A stretch of 64,000 nt of DNA, taken from the NCBI RefSeq assembly GCF_023343835.1, contig NC_064440.1:35223537-35287536 (forward strand), in the 5' to 3' direction. Below are positions 12,801-24,800 of the stretch, piece after piece (the first letter of the stretch is position 1; each line of letters opens with the position of its first letter). Origin of the DNA: Lagopus muta (taxonomy: Eukaryota; Chordata; Aves; Galliformes; Phasianidae). Position numbers and translations under genes: made by a program. The notes under the pieces were generated by a model that was not told the DNA's origin, did no database searches, and worked only from the letters and a program-made list of their open reading frames with translations.

Positions 12801-15800
12801 GTGGAAGGAGTCTGTGGAATACAGTGTTAACAGAGAAATGGAGGAAACTGTAATTCTCATTTATGTTGTGAATGTGGGCATTATTTGTGGAGTTAGCAAG
12901 TAACTCTCGCTTGCAAACTTTGTGAGTTCTTATTTCACACAAATTACAATATAAGGAGAAAATCCTGTGAAGTGCTGATCGTCTTCACGGCCCTCCTCCA
13001 GACCTGCTCCAACAGCTCCTCATCCTCCTTGTGCTGGGGGCCCAGGTTTGGGTGCAGTCCTTCTGATGGGCCTCACAAGGGCAGAGCTGTCTGGCTTGTT
13101 ACTGGGGCAGTAATGTGAGGGGTGAGAAGCTGTGAGCACCTGCTGGGCCAGATTCCCTTGCTGGCTGCATCTTTTAGTCTGTGTGTAACCAGAAGCCTTC
13201 TCTGCCAGTGCTGAGGTTGTTCTGCCTGCATGAGTGGCAGTCGTGCCTGCCTTCAGACCTTCTGCTGCCCAAGACTGGGGCATAAGGGGATGCAGGGCCT
13301 CCGTTCTGCCCCCATCTGTACCCACAAGCTGTACAGGGCCAGCAGGAGCTCTCCTTTACATCTTGCCCTTTCCCTGGAGGCATATGGCCACTGGATGCTT
13401 AACACAGGGCCTTTGCAGGAAGTATTGCCAGTCAGCTGTTCTTAACTTCAGGCAGTGAAAGCTGTATCCAGAGAAAACAAAGTAATCATGCTTTTGTGTG
13501 CTTTCCTGCCTTCATTTCCTGGCCTCTTTGAATTGCTTGTGGGCTTAGGACAGAGTCCTTATAAAAAGTCCTGATTTTTCCTTCAGTTTTAACTTTTTCA
13601 CTTATGGATTGCTATCATCACCCTTTCTGCTCCAGCTGTACCTTCACATCACCCACTGCTTCTTCGATGGCCTTTCTGATAGGATCCATGTCTCAGTTTG
13701 TGCATGTTTGACTTAAGGACTGTGTGTGTCTAGTGCCAGAATTTTTAGTGTCTACTTCTGTTTCAGAAGGAAATTCAAAATACTTCCCAGAAAATGGAAG
13801 AGAAACTGTGTGTGCAGTGTGGCTGAAACATGGAGGGGACTCGAGATTAATCTTAACCCTTGGGATAGCCCACTAGTAGCAAAGCATTCTATTCCTAGAC
13901 CAGTTATGGCATCGCACATGCATTGCACGTTTTGCAAGAACTCTGCTGTGGATGTGCTTAGATCACCTTTGGAAGTTGCCTTTACAGTAGTGAAATATGA
14001 TCATATTTCAAGTTCATTAAAAAAAAAAAAAAAAGATAGCTACCACACATCCAGCAAAAACATCTGCAAACTCTTCTGAGGAAAATAGATTCTAGGTATT
14101 TTTCCTGTGTGTGCATCAGTTTTGTAAGTATTTTTTAATGTATAATAAATGTAGACAAAAAAAATCAACACATGTAATTCAAATTTAATTTTGAATATAT
14201 GAATTTTTTTTATGTGAAGACATATAGATTTGTGCTTTTTTTTTTTTTTTTCTCTTTGTTTTTTTTTTTTTTTTAAGAGTGAAAGTCCTGCAGGAATATC
14301 AAGGCAGCCTTCAACAAAAGGATCAAGGCAACGCGCCAAACCCAGAGGAGAAGGTAACCAGCAGGATGATATTTTTTCTATTAAATATGCTGGAGGGTTG
14401 TTATCCTGGAACAGAATAAAATCCTAAACATCCTTGCTTATTATTTTGAGTGCTTGTTTTTTACCCAGTTTGCATTTATGAATCCAGTGGGCTGTTCTGC
14501 ATAGGTTTGGTACCTGGAGAGTGGTACTTAATTCAGTTTGGTTTCATTCTTCATGCAAAACTGCAGATGTAAATTCAGCTTCTCATGATAATTACAGTTT
14601 TCTTTCTGAATGGACTTCATGATAGGTCTAAAACTATTTCTTTGTCTATTAGTTTCACAGAAACTGTTTCTTTGCTTCATAATCTGGCAAAATCAGACAC
14701 AAATGACTTCAAAAACTTTAAGAGACATAGTTTTTGTCCCATTTCTGTTACTGAAGGTAAGTAGGTAGTGTATCTCAAATGATTAAATGTTGCACATTAC
14801 TGTACAAAAAGGAACACATGAAAGTTCCTCAAATACTTTGACCAGATCAATATTCAGCACAGTGTTTTAGTTTAAATAAGATTCAAGATGTGGCGTTTTA
14901 GTAAGATTAAAGGCATTTATGATGCAAGATATGCTTTCCTATAGGTATTAATTATACAAATGCTAACCCTAAGATATTTAACTTCATACTTACTAATATT
15001 TGGGAAGTGTGTACTTCCTAGTACACAGGCCATATGAGGAGAGGCTGAAGGAGCTGGGAATGTTCAGCCTGGAGAAGAGGAGGCTCAGGGGAGACGTTAT
15101 TGCTCTCTATAACTTCCTGAAGGGAGGTTGTAGTGAGCTGGGGGTCGGCCTCTTCTCTCGTGTCATCAGTGATAGGACCAGGGGGAATGGTTTCAAGCTA
15201 CGACAGGGGAGATTCAGGCTGGACATCAGGAAGTATTACTGTTCAGAAAGGGTGGTCAGGCACTGGAATGGACTGCCCAGGGAGGTGGTGGAATCACCGA
15301 CCCTGGGGGTGTTCAAGGAGAGGCTGGATGTTGTGTTGAGGGACATGGTTTAGTGGGAGCTATTGGGAATAGGCGAACGGTTGGACTGGGTGATCTTTTA
15401 GGTCTTTTCCAACCTTGGTGATTCTATGATTCTATGATTCTAGATTTATCTGTTCAATTTTTTTTAATCCTTTCTCAAGGATTTGAAGGCCTTGGGTATT
15501 GAATTTCTTTAGGAATTATGGGATTGTAAATGAAAAGGTTACATTTGCCATAAAAAAGACGGGGAAAAAAAGCCATGTTCTGTGAGACTGACTCATTAAT
15601 GCCCAGTGCAACAAGGAATTTCCCTGGGTATTCATTTGGTAAGCAATACATTAAACAGTCCACATTTGTGTTCAACTTTCTGGGTTTTTTTAATCAAAAA
15701 GATGGTTGGTTGAATTTGAGACTAGCAAAACCTTTTATAATGATTTACATAACTGGAGACACTTGTCGTAGTCCAGGTGTAACCTGGAGAGCAGATGAAA

Positions 15801-18800
15801 AGGAGTTGTTCACCAAATCTCCTGGCTTGTAGCCCCTTTTGATTAGAGGGTTTTGAAGCAACCCTGTGTGTTTGTAGGTCTTTGGCTTCCAACATTGTCA
15901 TTACAGCTGTGATCAAATGTGCATGGTCAGCAGTCAGTCAATGCCTACCTGTGTGACCTGCTGTAGGGAGCCTGCTTTAGCAGCGGGGCTGGACTTGATG
16001 GTCCCTTCCAACCCCTACAGTTCTGTGATTCTGCATTGCACCTGCACTTATGTCAGGCTAGGACCCTGTGGCTTGAGTCTGAGCAGGGCAGGTTCTCTGG
16101 ATATCATCAGCACTGAATCTGTATCCCAGATCATCTTCCTCAGTAGCCTAGCCAGATATCATGAGCCAAACTCTGTGGCATTTCTGCTGGGAGCACTGAG
16201 GAAGGAAGGCCAGGTATTTATTTGTTACCCACAGATTATCAGCAGGAAATGAGAAGCTGTTAGAGGCCCATCTTGTGCCCACATAAGAGTTGTCCATGCT
16301 GAAATTGTGGCTGTCGCCTCTGTCTGGTGTACAGTGCTGCAGCCTCTGCTCCCAGGTAGCAGTGATAGGACAAGAGGTAATGGCTTTAAGTTGCTCCAGG
16401 GGAGGTTCAGGTTGGATATTAAGAAAAAGTGACTCTCAGAAAGAATTATAATGCTTTGGAACAGGCTGCCTGGGGAACTGGAGTCACCATCTCAGGAGGT
16501 GTTTCAGAACAGCGTAGATGTGGCACTGAGGGATGTGGGCAGTGGGCATGGCGGGGTGGGCTGGGGTTGGATTTGGGGATCCAACAGGATAGATTTTATG
16601 ATTGTATGATATAAACAACCCCTTCATTTTGGAGCTTAAGTCACGTTAGTGCTTATTGAAGATTTTACATCACGTCTCATTTACTTATAGGCTGTGAGGT
16701 TTTATTGATTTTGTTGCTGAAAAATATAATCTGGATTCCATTAAATGAAGCTTTATTTTATTTCATAGTGATCAACAGCTGGCCCTACCACTTTATTTAG
16801 AATTTTTATTTAAAAAAAATAAATTTGAATATTTGCTTTATAGCCTGGACAGGTCCTAAACTACAGTGACCAGACATGGCGCGTTTTATGGGATCACCCA
16901 ATCTTGAAAATCAGCAGCCATTATTCTGATAAATATGTTTTACCTTTTATCCACTGTTTTGGCTTCAAATTCAGTATTTTAAAATACTCTTTTCATGATG
17001 CAGCAGACCAGTGCACTCAAGGTTACCTATGTTATACCCTTTTTTTGCCTAATGTGAGAGAGTGACAGTAAGTAAACAAGGCTCCTAACTGCCCCAAGAT
17101 GGAATCCTGAGGGTAGTAAAACCTTCTGTAGGTGTACTGAAGCCTGCAGTATGTCGTTGTCTGCAGCAACTGATGATGATGTTCAGACCTTTCTGTATTT
17201 TCTAACATTAAATGGAGACAAATAAATGTGCAGCAGTAGAACAGGAAGGAGTTTGTGTCAAGGCTGAACTGGTGAATGCAAATTCAGCTATTATGAAAAA
17301 CAAAACTAAGTGGTAAATGAAGGAGTAGTTAAGCAATTACAGGTATGTTTTCTCTCCTGGTAATGAAACCAAGTTATAACAGCATTTGCTCACTTCTGTA
17401 TATTAAAAACAAATTAATAGTGGCATTGAAGCAAAAGGGTTTTATTTTTCTATAGTTACTATTACTCATACCATAATTACTTTCATAGCTCCAACATGCC
17501 TTGCAGCAAAACCGGTTTCACATGATATTTTTTCTAATTTAGAAGTTGATCTGTAAATTGAATGTACTTTTTTAAACTTACAGTTGCTTTGAAAATAATT
17601 AACCCTTCTTTCGTGGAGGTGATGCACTGTGTGTGCATGCGTTCACACAAATGTGTGTGTGTTGGAAGAGAACTGCCCACAAACTTGCACCTGAATATTA
17701 AAACCTGCTTCTATAATAAAGATTAATGTTGCAGAAGAGAATGAGGTGAAAACCAGCATAATTTATTGCAAACCCATTTTCTGGATGGGGTGGAAGAGCT
17801 CTTGGTCTGCAGTCCATGACACATGTACTGGTTTCTCAGGGGTATGGTGTTGCACATGCAGGAGGGAAGCAATCTGGGACTTCATGTTGAGACAGTAAAA
17901 AGAACTAATTTGGGGAATAACACGTTGGCAGGCTGTGAAAGGGTTGAGTGCAACTCTTTTTGAGTGCAACCATCCAACCAATTCCTCACCCACTGACTGC
18001 TCCATTCACCAAATCCAGGTCTTGCTGAGTTAAAGGCAAGGATTTTGTGTGGGGTAGCATCAAATGCTTTGCACAAGTCCACATAGAGTTGACCTCTATA
18101 GTAAGAGCCAGGAAAGGGAGAGCAATGCTTGCCATGTCAGTCTGATCTCATTATCTGGATAATTGGAAACTGTCAAAAACTAAGGTATGAATTTCCCTGG
18201 GAAATGCCATTAATCATCTGTCTGGCCCAATCTCTGTCTCTGATAGGCAATACCCATACTGCTGGTAGCTGTTTTTCTCTGGTGGAGTATCTTTAGCAAT
18301 GGATGACCTAGTAATCATTTTAGTACATAGGATTATGTCATTACAGGATTATGTCATTAAATTCTATAAATGAAACCTTTCCTTTATGATGGAGTGAAGC
18401 ACTTTCTACTCTTGGTATGGTTTTTCAGCAAAGGTTCAGACCTTGTGGGTACCTTGTAGCACAGCTGTATGGATTGGTGATGAGCTTTTTAAATGCCTTT
18501 TTCAAAGTTTTATTAAGTAGCTCTTCATCCTGGCTTTTGTCAGCAATGGTAAATGAAAGGAGAGGGCTACAGTGTCAAAATCCTCAAAGCTAACAGAACT
18601 CAACTATAATTCCATGGGTGGGCATGGTGGTGATGGCTTGGTGGTTGGTTTTTATGGTGTTGGAGGTCTTTTCCAACCTTCACAATTCTAAGATTCTAAC
18701 ATTGCTGCTGGAGTGGACTGTGTAACTTATGGACACCCCCGATGGCAAAGGTGGATGGGAGATCCCCTGCTATTGGTCCTGAGAGCTGCAGCTTTATGCT

Positions 18801-21800
18801 GCATGCAGCAATTTCATCTCTTGTTCTGCAAGCGTTGGACACTTCAACCTCTAGTGTTAGTTGGGTTTATATGTGCTAAATCTTCTCCTGAGCATTCCAA
18901 ACTGCTGATTTGTTGTGGTGGTGGAAATTTGGTCGCCACAGCATAGGAACCCCGTGGATCTGTTCTTTACATTTCTATTACAGTCACTCAATTTGCAGAA
19001 GCACTCAATTCAGTTCTTGTCCATTGTTTTCAGGACCTTTCTTTACCTTTCTTTCTGTGTCTGCAGATCTCTTCCATATCTTTCTGTGTCTTCCTATTTC
19101 TGCTCCTGCTGTATTTTGAGGAATGTAAGAACTGAACACATTGCAAGTGAGGTTAAGGCTGTGTGTGTGTGTACTTTTCATATGGCAAAACCAACAGGAT
19201 GTATAATCTGACAAACTGTAAAAGTAGGATTGTGGGGTTTTTTTGTTTGCTTTGTTGGTTTGTTCTTAATGCTGAGTTTTGTTTTCAGGAACTATATACA
19301 AATGGTGCTGAATTGTTCCTCCTTTGTCTCTCTTTACCCTCAGTGTCACAGAATTTAAGAATCAGTGTACTTCAAAACCTCAGCTTTCTTCTTCCAGTGT
19401 TCAAGTTGTGGGGTTCATGTACTGAAAATAAGCTTTTCTTACTTGAAACTTTTTTATGGCTTCAGTATGAAATGCTTTTACAGGAAACCCTTCCCTTTTG
19501 GAACAAACCAAAGTGCATTCCAAGTGGCACACTAACAATATTGTGTATTTTAGTACTTACTTAGGCTTTATTTGTTAAATATTGTCTTACTAGCTTTGAG
19601 GCTTATAAATAATATCTCTAACTCACTTCTGAATTGAAGAAATTGCCTTAGTTTGCAGTAATATAAGGAGTTCAGTCAGTAGATCTTTTAAAAAGTATTT
19701 GTGAACTTTAAATGTTATTTATTTGCGCTCAAGATGGCTTGTGAACCTAAGGTAGCTCTTAAAGATACATTAAATGTAACAGGCATTTAGCATGGTGGGC
19801 TTTTTTTAATTTAAAATTGTAATTGTATCATTTAATTATCAACTTCTGTTATAGGAACGGTAGAAATGAAGAGTGTGGCAGATAGGATTTCAGAGGACAG
19901 TGCTGCTAAACTGCAGGAGAAAGCTGAACCAGGACTTGTAGTAAAACAGAAAGGTAGGTGGAATAAGAGCTTGGCTGCCTTGGAAAGGCTAACTTGAGTG
20001 CCGTGCGGTCAGCCTTGAATCCGTGCAGTTTCTTGAAGGTAAGGAAGGATAAAGGTAAGGAATTCTTGCATAAAGGTAAGGAAGGGGAGAAGAGGACAAG
20101 TTTCCATGGCCGATGCTCACACTGTCCCAGGGAAAATGCTCCTGAATCCCTTGGTGACTTGTTCTGTGTAACTGCATGTTGCCTTTTTGTGCAGGTGTTT
20201 GGAAGTGTCACTTGGTGTTTGTGTTTTGGAGGAATTTTGAGGCAAATTCCATCTCTGCCTTCTTATTTCTCCCTTAAAAAAGATAAAAAAATAAAAAGTT
20301 GTATATGGCTCCCTAGACATGCACTGTTAATGAGATATTTGTATCCAGATACAGCATACGTGGCATCAGAGAAACAAAATGTAGGAAGAAGAACTGAGAG
20401 TGAAGCAAAAAACTGTGGTTTTATTCTCTCCAGATCCAGACACATGAACAACTTGGGGGAGTTGATGCCACTGTCTTAGTTTCAGCTGGGACAGTTTCCT
20501 TCAAAATTTCCTGCTATGATGCTGTGTTTTGGTTCTAGGAAAAAAACTGTGTTGATAACACACTGATGTTTATAGTTAAGCATGTTATGCAGAGCCAAGG
20601 CCGTTTGCAGCAAAAAGCCCGAGGAGTTGGGAGGGAACAGAGTTAGGACAGCTGACTTAAACTGGCCAAAGGGATATTCCAGGCCACATGACATTGTGCA
20701 GAACGAGTTTGAAACGGATGGGAGTTCATCTGGTTCTCTTCCCCTGCTTGTGGGCTACCTGGGATATCAGTTGAGGGTGGTGAGCAATTGCTTGTGCATC
20801 ACTGGTGATATACATTCACATATATATGCAATAACTATTATCCTTTTCCTTTTCTCTGTCTTGATAAATAGTTTTATCTCTACCCATGAGTTCTACTTTG
20901 GGGGAATGAGACTTTGTGGTGCTGGGCTGCCTGCCAGGTTAAACCACAACAGTCAAACCAGTGACCAATGTGGGGCTTAAAGGGCTGAGATAACAGCAGA
21001 TGTGACCAGACCGTGTTAACACAGGGTGTTGGGATAGTTTAGTAATTGCTGCTCATTATGTTGATTTATCCTTATGGAGCCCTTTCGGAGTCTTCCCTAT
21101 ATTCCTTCTTTCCCTAAAGATCAAAAGCTAGTTACAGTAGCTCTTGAGAACTCTGAATATCCCTGGCATGTTCATAGCTCCTATTGCTGTGTCTTGAATG
21201 TATTTCAGGTTATGTTTAAACAATTATTTCAGCATGTCACTCCTCATCTGCCCCAAGGTGGGATAGTTGAGTGGCACCAATGGCAGTGTCATACCAATTG
21301 GGACTCCTCATATCGTAGAATGGTTACAGTGGTTGCTTTGTGTGTGGGATATCAAAGGCTGTTTCCCACTCCACCCATGGCCTTCAGGGCCTCATAGCTG
21401 TGTAGTCCAAGGAAATGTAGAAAATCAGCCAATATATTTGTGTGACCTTACACAACTGGGAGAAATTCCACCCTGCTGCCTTTAGCACTCAAGTGTGGGT
21501 TGCTGGAAACAGTCACTTGTGTTTGTCCCTGCTCTCCTGGCATTGGCAGTGGTTCTCAGCAAGAGAACTTTGTGACTTTTCTGAAAAACCATTGTGTTTA
21601 CTATTTCCAGATGAATTTGCCAGTGACTTTGTAGTGACAGAAGACCAGCACTGAATATACCAGGGATAGCTAAAAACTTCTCTTAGAAATAAAACAGTGC
21701 TTTTTAATAAATAAAGCACTTCTGCAATTTAGTGAGGTTTTTTTTTTCTCTTATGCTATATATTAAAGATTAAAAAAAGAAACAAAAAAACTGTAATTTG

Positions 21801-24800
21801 GTTGTGTTTGCATGCTTTGGGTAGATTTTATTCAGGTAGTTTGTAGTTGAAAGAATACCAAAAAGCAATCTATGAAAGTGCTTTGTAATTCAGGTTAAGT
21901 GCTTTCCAAAGGGGAGAGAAACCCAACAGCATAAAGTGGTCATAAACTGTTACTTTTTTTTTTTTTAACTTGAAAATAAGCAGATCCTATGGGGAATTTC
22001 TTGCAATATGTTACAGGTAGTTACTGCAACAACCACTTCAATAAAACCTATAGTTTCCATTTTCTTAATGCCTGCACACAATGTTTTTTCCCTCCCATTA
22101 CTTGTATTTGTGGGTTCTGCTCATAACAAAAGTTAAAGCGATCCACAGAACCTTCCCTACAGCAGTGGGTAATTGGGGCAGTGATGAACAGCGAGGGTGG
22201 AATTCTCCTTTCTATCTTGTAAGCAACGTGTGTGACAGATGTCAAGATGCAGTGAGAGCCGAAATCAGCCGAGACCTTGGATATATAAAGCTTATAGAGT
22301 TGTATTTAGTTTGTAATACAATGCATTTCATTAACACATTAAAGTATAGTGCTGATAGGGCTTGAAATACTGTTGTAAAGAATTAGATTTGCATTGCCAA
22401 CATGACAGGTATGACACTATTACACTTTTTTTTCATTGAATAGAAGAAGAAGCAGAGAACCTTGATCCTGAAAAGCCTGAAGTATCTGAAAATGGTGAAG
22501 TAGCCAATGATCTTCCACCTCAGGCTATCCAAAGGTTTGTTCCTGTTCTTTATTCTGACTGACTGAAGCACAGAATGGTGTCTGGAGGTAATACAGTTGC
22601 AGTGGAAATGCTGAGTCGTGGCCTGAAGCAGTGATTGAGCACCTGATGGAAGGCAGGGCCAACCCAGAGGAGCTCAGATGGATGCAGTGTACCGGAGTGA
22701 CTGGAAGGGGTGAAGCCCAGATCCACCCCTTCCCAGATCTCATTTAAGGGTTAGCAGTGGAGGTGAGGGCATCTCTTGCTGGAGATCCCTGTGTTTTTGA
22801 GGCCTTTCAAAGCAGCTCTTTTCCTTCATTTTTGCATGTGGCTGCTGTGTTTGAGCTTGTTCTCACTTGCTGTAGCCAAACACTTTGCCACCCTGCTATT
22901 ATCACAGTACTTTCCAGCCAATTATAGCATTACACCTGTCAATTGGAAAATAGCAAGGGAACGTTGGGCAGTTTGTGCCTGTGGCACTCAGTAATGAATA
23001 TTATCCCATGTATGGTTCATTTTAGTTGTTTTCCTTCTATGAAGAAAACTTTGAATCTTGAATGTCATTCTTAATCCAAAGAGTGCTTTGATGTAACCTC
23101 ACTAAATTAAAAGTGATCTGTGAGGAGTCTCTTGAGTCTATTGCATCACAAGCACTTCAGAAGTGTGGTGTTATGGGTGAGATGAACTTGCCTTTCAAAC
23201 CCCAGTTTACTTTTTCTTTGCCCAGAAGAAGGCTACTGTAAACGTATCACTTATGGAAATACATTTATTCCTTTTTCTGTATCCAGATTATTTTTTAGTG
23301 AGACAAACTAAGAGTTGGTTTTACCCCAAAATGACATTATTCTTGTTGAAGGTCACACTTGCTAGGTTTTCCCAGACTCCTCATAGGACAGAAGGCATTG
23401 CAATATAGGACTGTACAATGATGATGTTACATTGGTTTTATGCATTGGCAAAATTACTTGATTCATCTGGATATGCACATCTGCTCCTTTGGGGGACACG
23501 TAAGCTTCCTTTTACAATATAGGTGAGAAGTCTTTTTTCTTGCAGACGTATTCCCCGTCCTAGCAGTGCAAGGCCAGCACCACCCCGAGTAGTAAAACGC
23601 CAAGAGAGCACGGAGGCCTTGCTTCCAGAAAGGTGAGGAGTGTGGGAGATGCAGAAAAGATGTTGTTAGTTCTTATGCCACACTATTTTAAGATTTTATG
23701 TGCACCCCTGCAAGTGAATAGCATCAGGCTAGTTGGTTTGGGCAGGAAAACTTGAGCCTTTCTGCAAATCCAGTGTATGACTTGGAAGTTACAGTTGGTG
23801 GCCACATCAGGAAGTTCAAAGGTAGATGCAAGTTAATTTTTTTTGCCACTTTGAAACCGATAAACCCAGGACTTTAATCTTAACTACCAGAAGAAGAGAT
23901 CTGTAAGGCATGCAGTGTATCTTGTACTCAAAAAAGGCTGAAACAGCCCCTTGAATTTATGGCCAAAATGTCTTGCAGGTGATATCGAATGAGTGCCAAG
24001 CACTAAAGCAGTGTATGCAGAAGTAATGGCAGTGAAGGAATTTGGTGTGCTGCTTTGTTTTATGGAAGGAGGTGATGGAATGGATGGGAATGGGACCTAA
24101 TAGGTTTCCATGTTTGTTTTATCTCTTTCAGGAACGGTAGTAGTAAAGCAGTCTCAAATGTGATCACAGACCAGCAGGCTTCTGATGATGATGACGACCA
24201 GTTTGTGGTGGAGGCAGCCTTGCCAGTGCCCGAAATGCCAGAGCTGGAAATGGTCTGTTAATGTTACAAATTATAGAACCTTTCCCACCCTTTGTAACTT
24301 GCTTGTTTAAGTAGCTTCTAGCTGGACACGCTGTTGAATAGTTTTGTATCATAGCAATGCCAAATATTTGCAACTAAAGCTCTCTCCCTGCATGTGTAGG
24401 AGCCAGAAGTGGATCTGGAGGAGGATGAAAAACATGGTATGTTTGCTTTTGTGTATATTTGCATGCATATACATATAGAGTAAAACAACACATTTAAACC
24501 AAGAGCTAAGCACTTAAAATGAGGAATACAGCAGCAAAGTATCTCTTGAGGGAGCAGAACCTTCTTGCAACTCTGCAAGAAAAAGGCAAATATTTCTCAA
24601 ATGAAGTCTTGCACAGTTGAGCATTGGGATTTACAGCTGATGTCAAATACCTACTGTACGTCTCTCTGAGAGAGGTGAAGGGGCTGGCAGGTCAAGGCAA
24701 GTTATAGGAAGCCTCCTAGGCAAATGGATGGTCTGGTTCTTAACAGTGTTTATGCTTGTGACCTCAGATATCTGATTCAGGGCCTTCCGTCCATTATGGC

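Larger units (their letters stand above)
6273..14277 (+). other. TRAF3IP1 intron 5
   Basis: An 8-kb intron holding an antisense ERVL-type LTR, four CR1 fragments and up to three cryptic or alternative exon candidates (6875-6952, 10925-10972, 13767 onward). The stretches 7755-9000, 9700-11195 and 11750-12960 show no recognised element. Confidence 0.85.
14354..19854 (+). other. TRAF3IP1 intron 6
   Basis: A 5.5-kb intron with five CR1 fragments. The stretches 14354-15025, 16612-17760 and 18701-19854 are otherwise unique and contain nothing I recognise. Confidence 0.85.
19954..22443 (+). other. TRAF3IP1 intron 7
   Basis: A 2.5-kb intron carrying a sense ERVL-type LTR (20472-20951) and a candidate alternative terminal exon (21611-21654 plus AATAAA signals). 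The rest is unrecognised unique sequence. Confidence 0.85.

Noticed and set aside
20582..20980. A 132-codon plus-strand frame in intron 7
   Set aside because: It lies within the sense ERVL-type LTR, which is non-coding, and shows no protein similarity.
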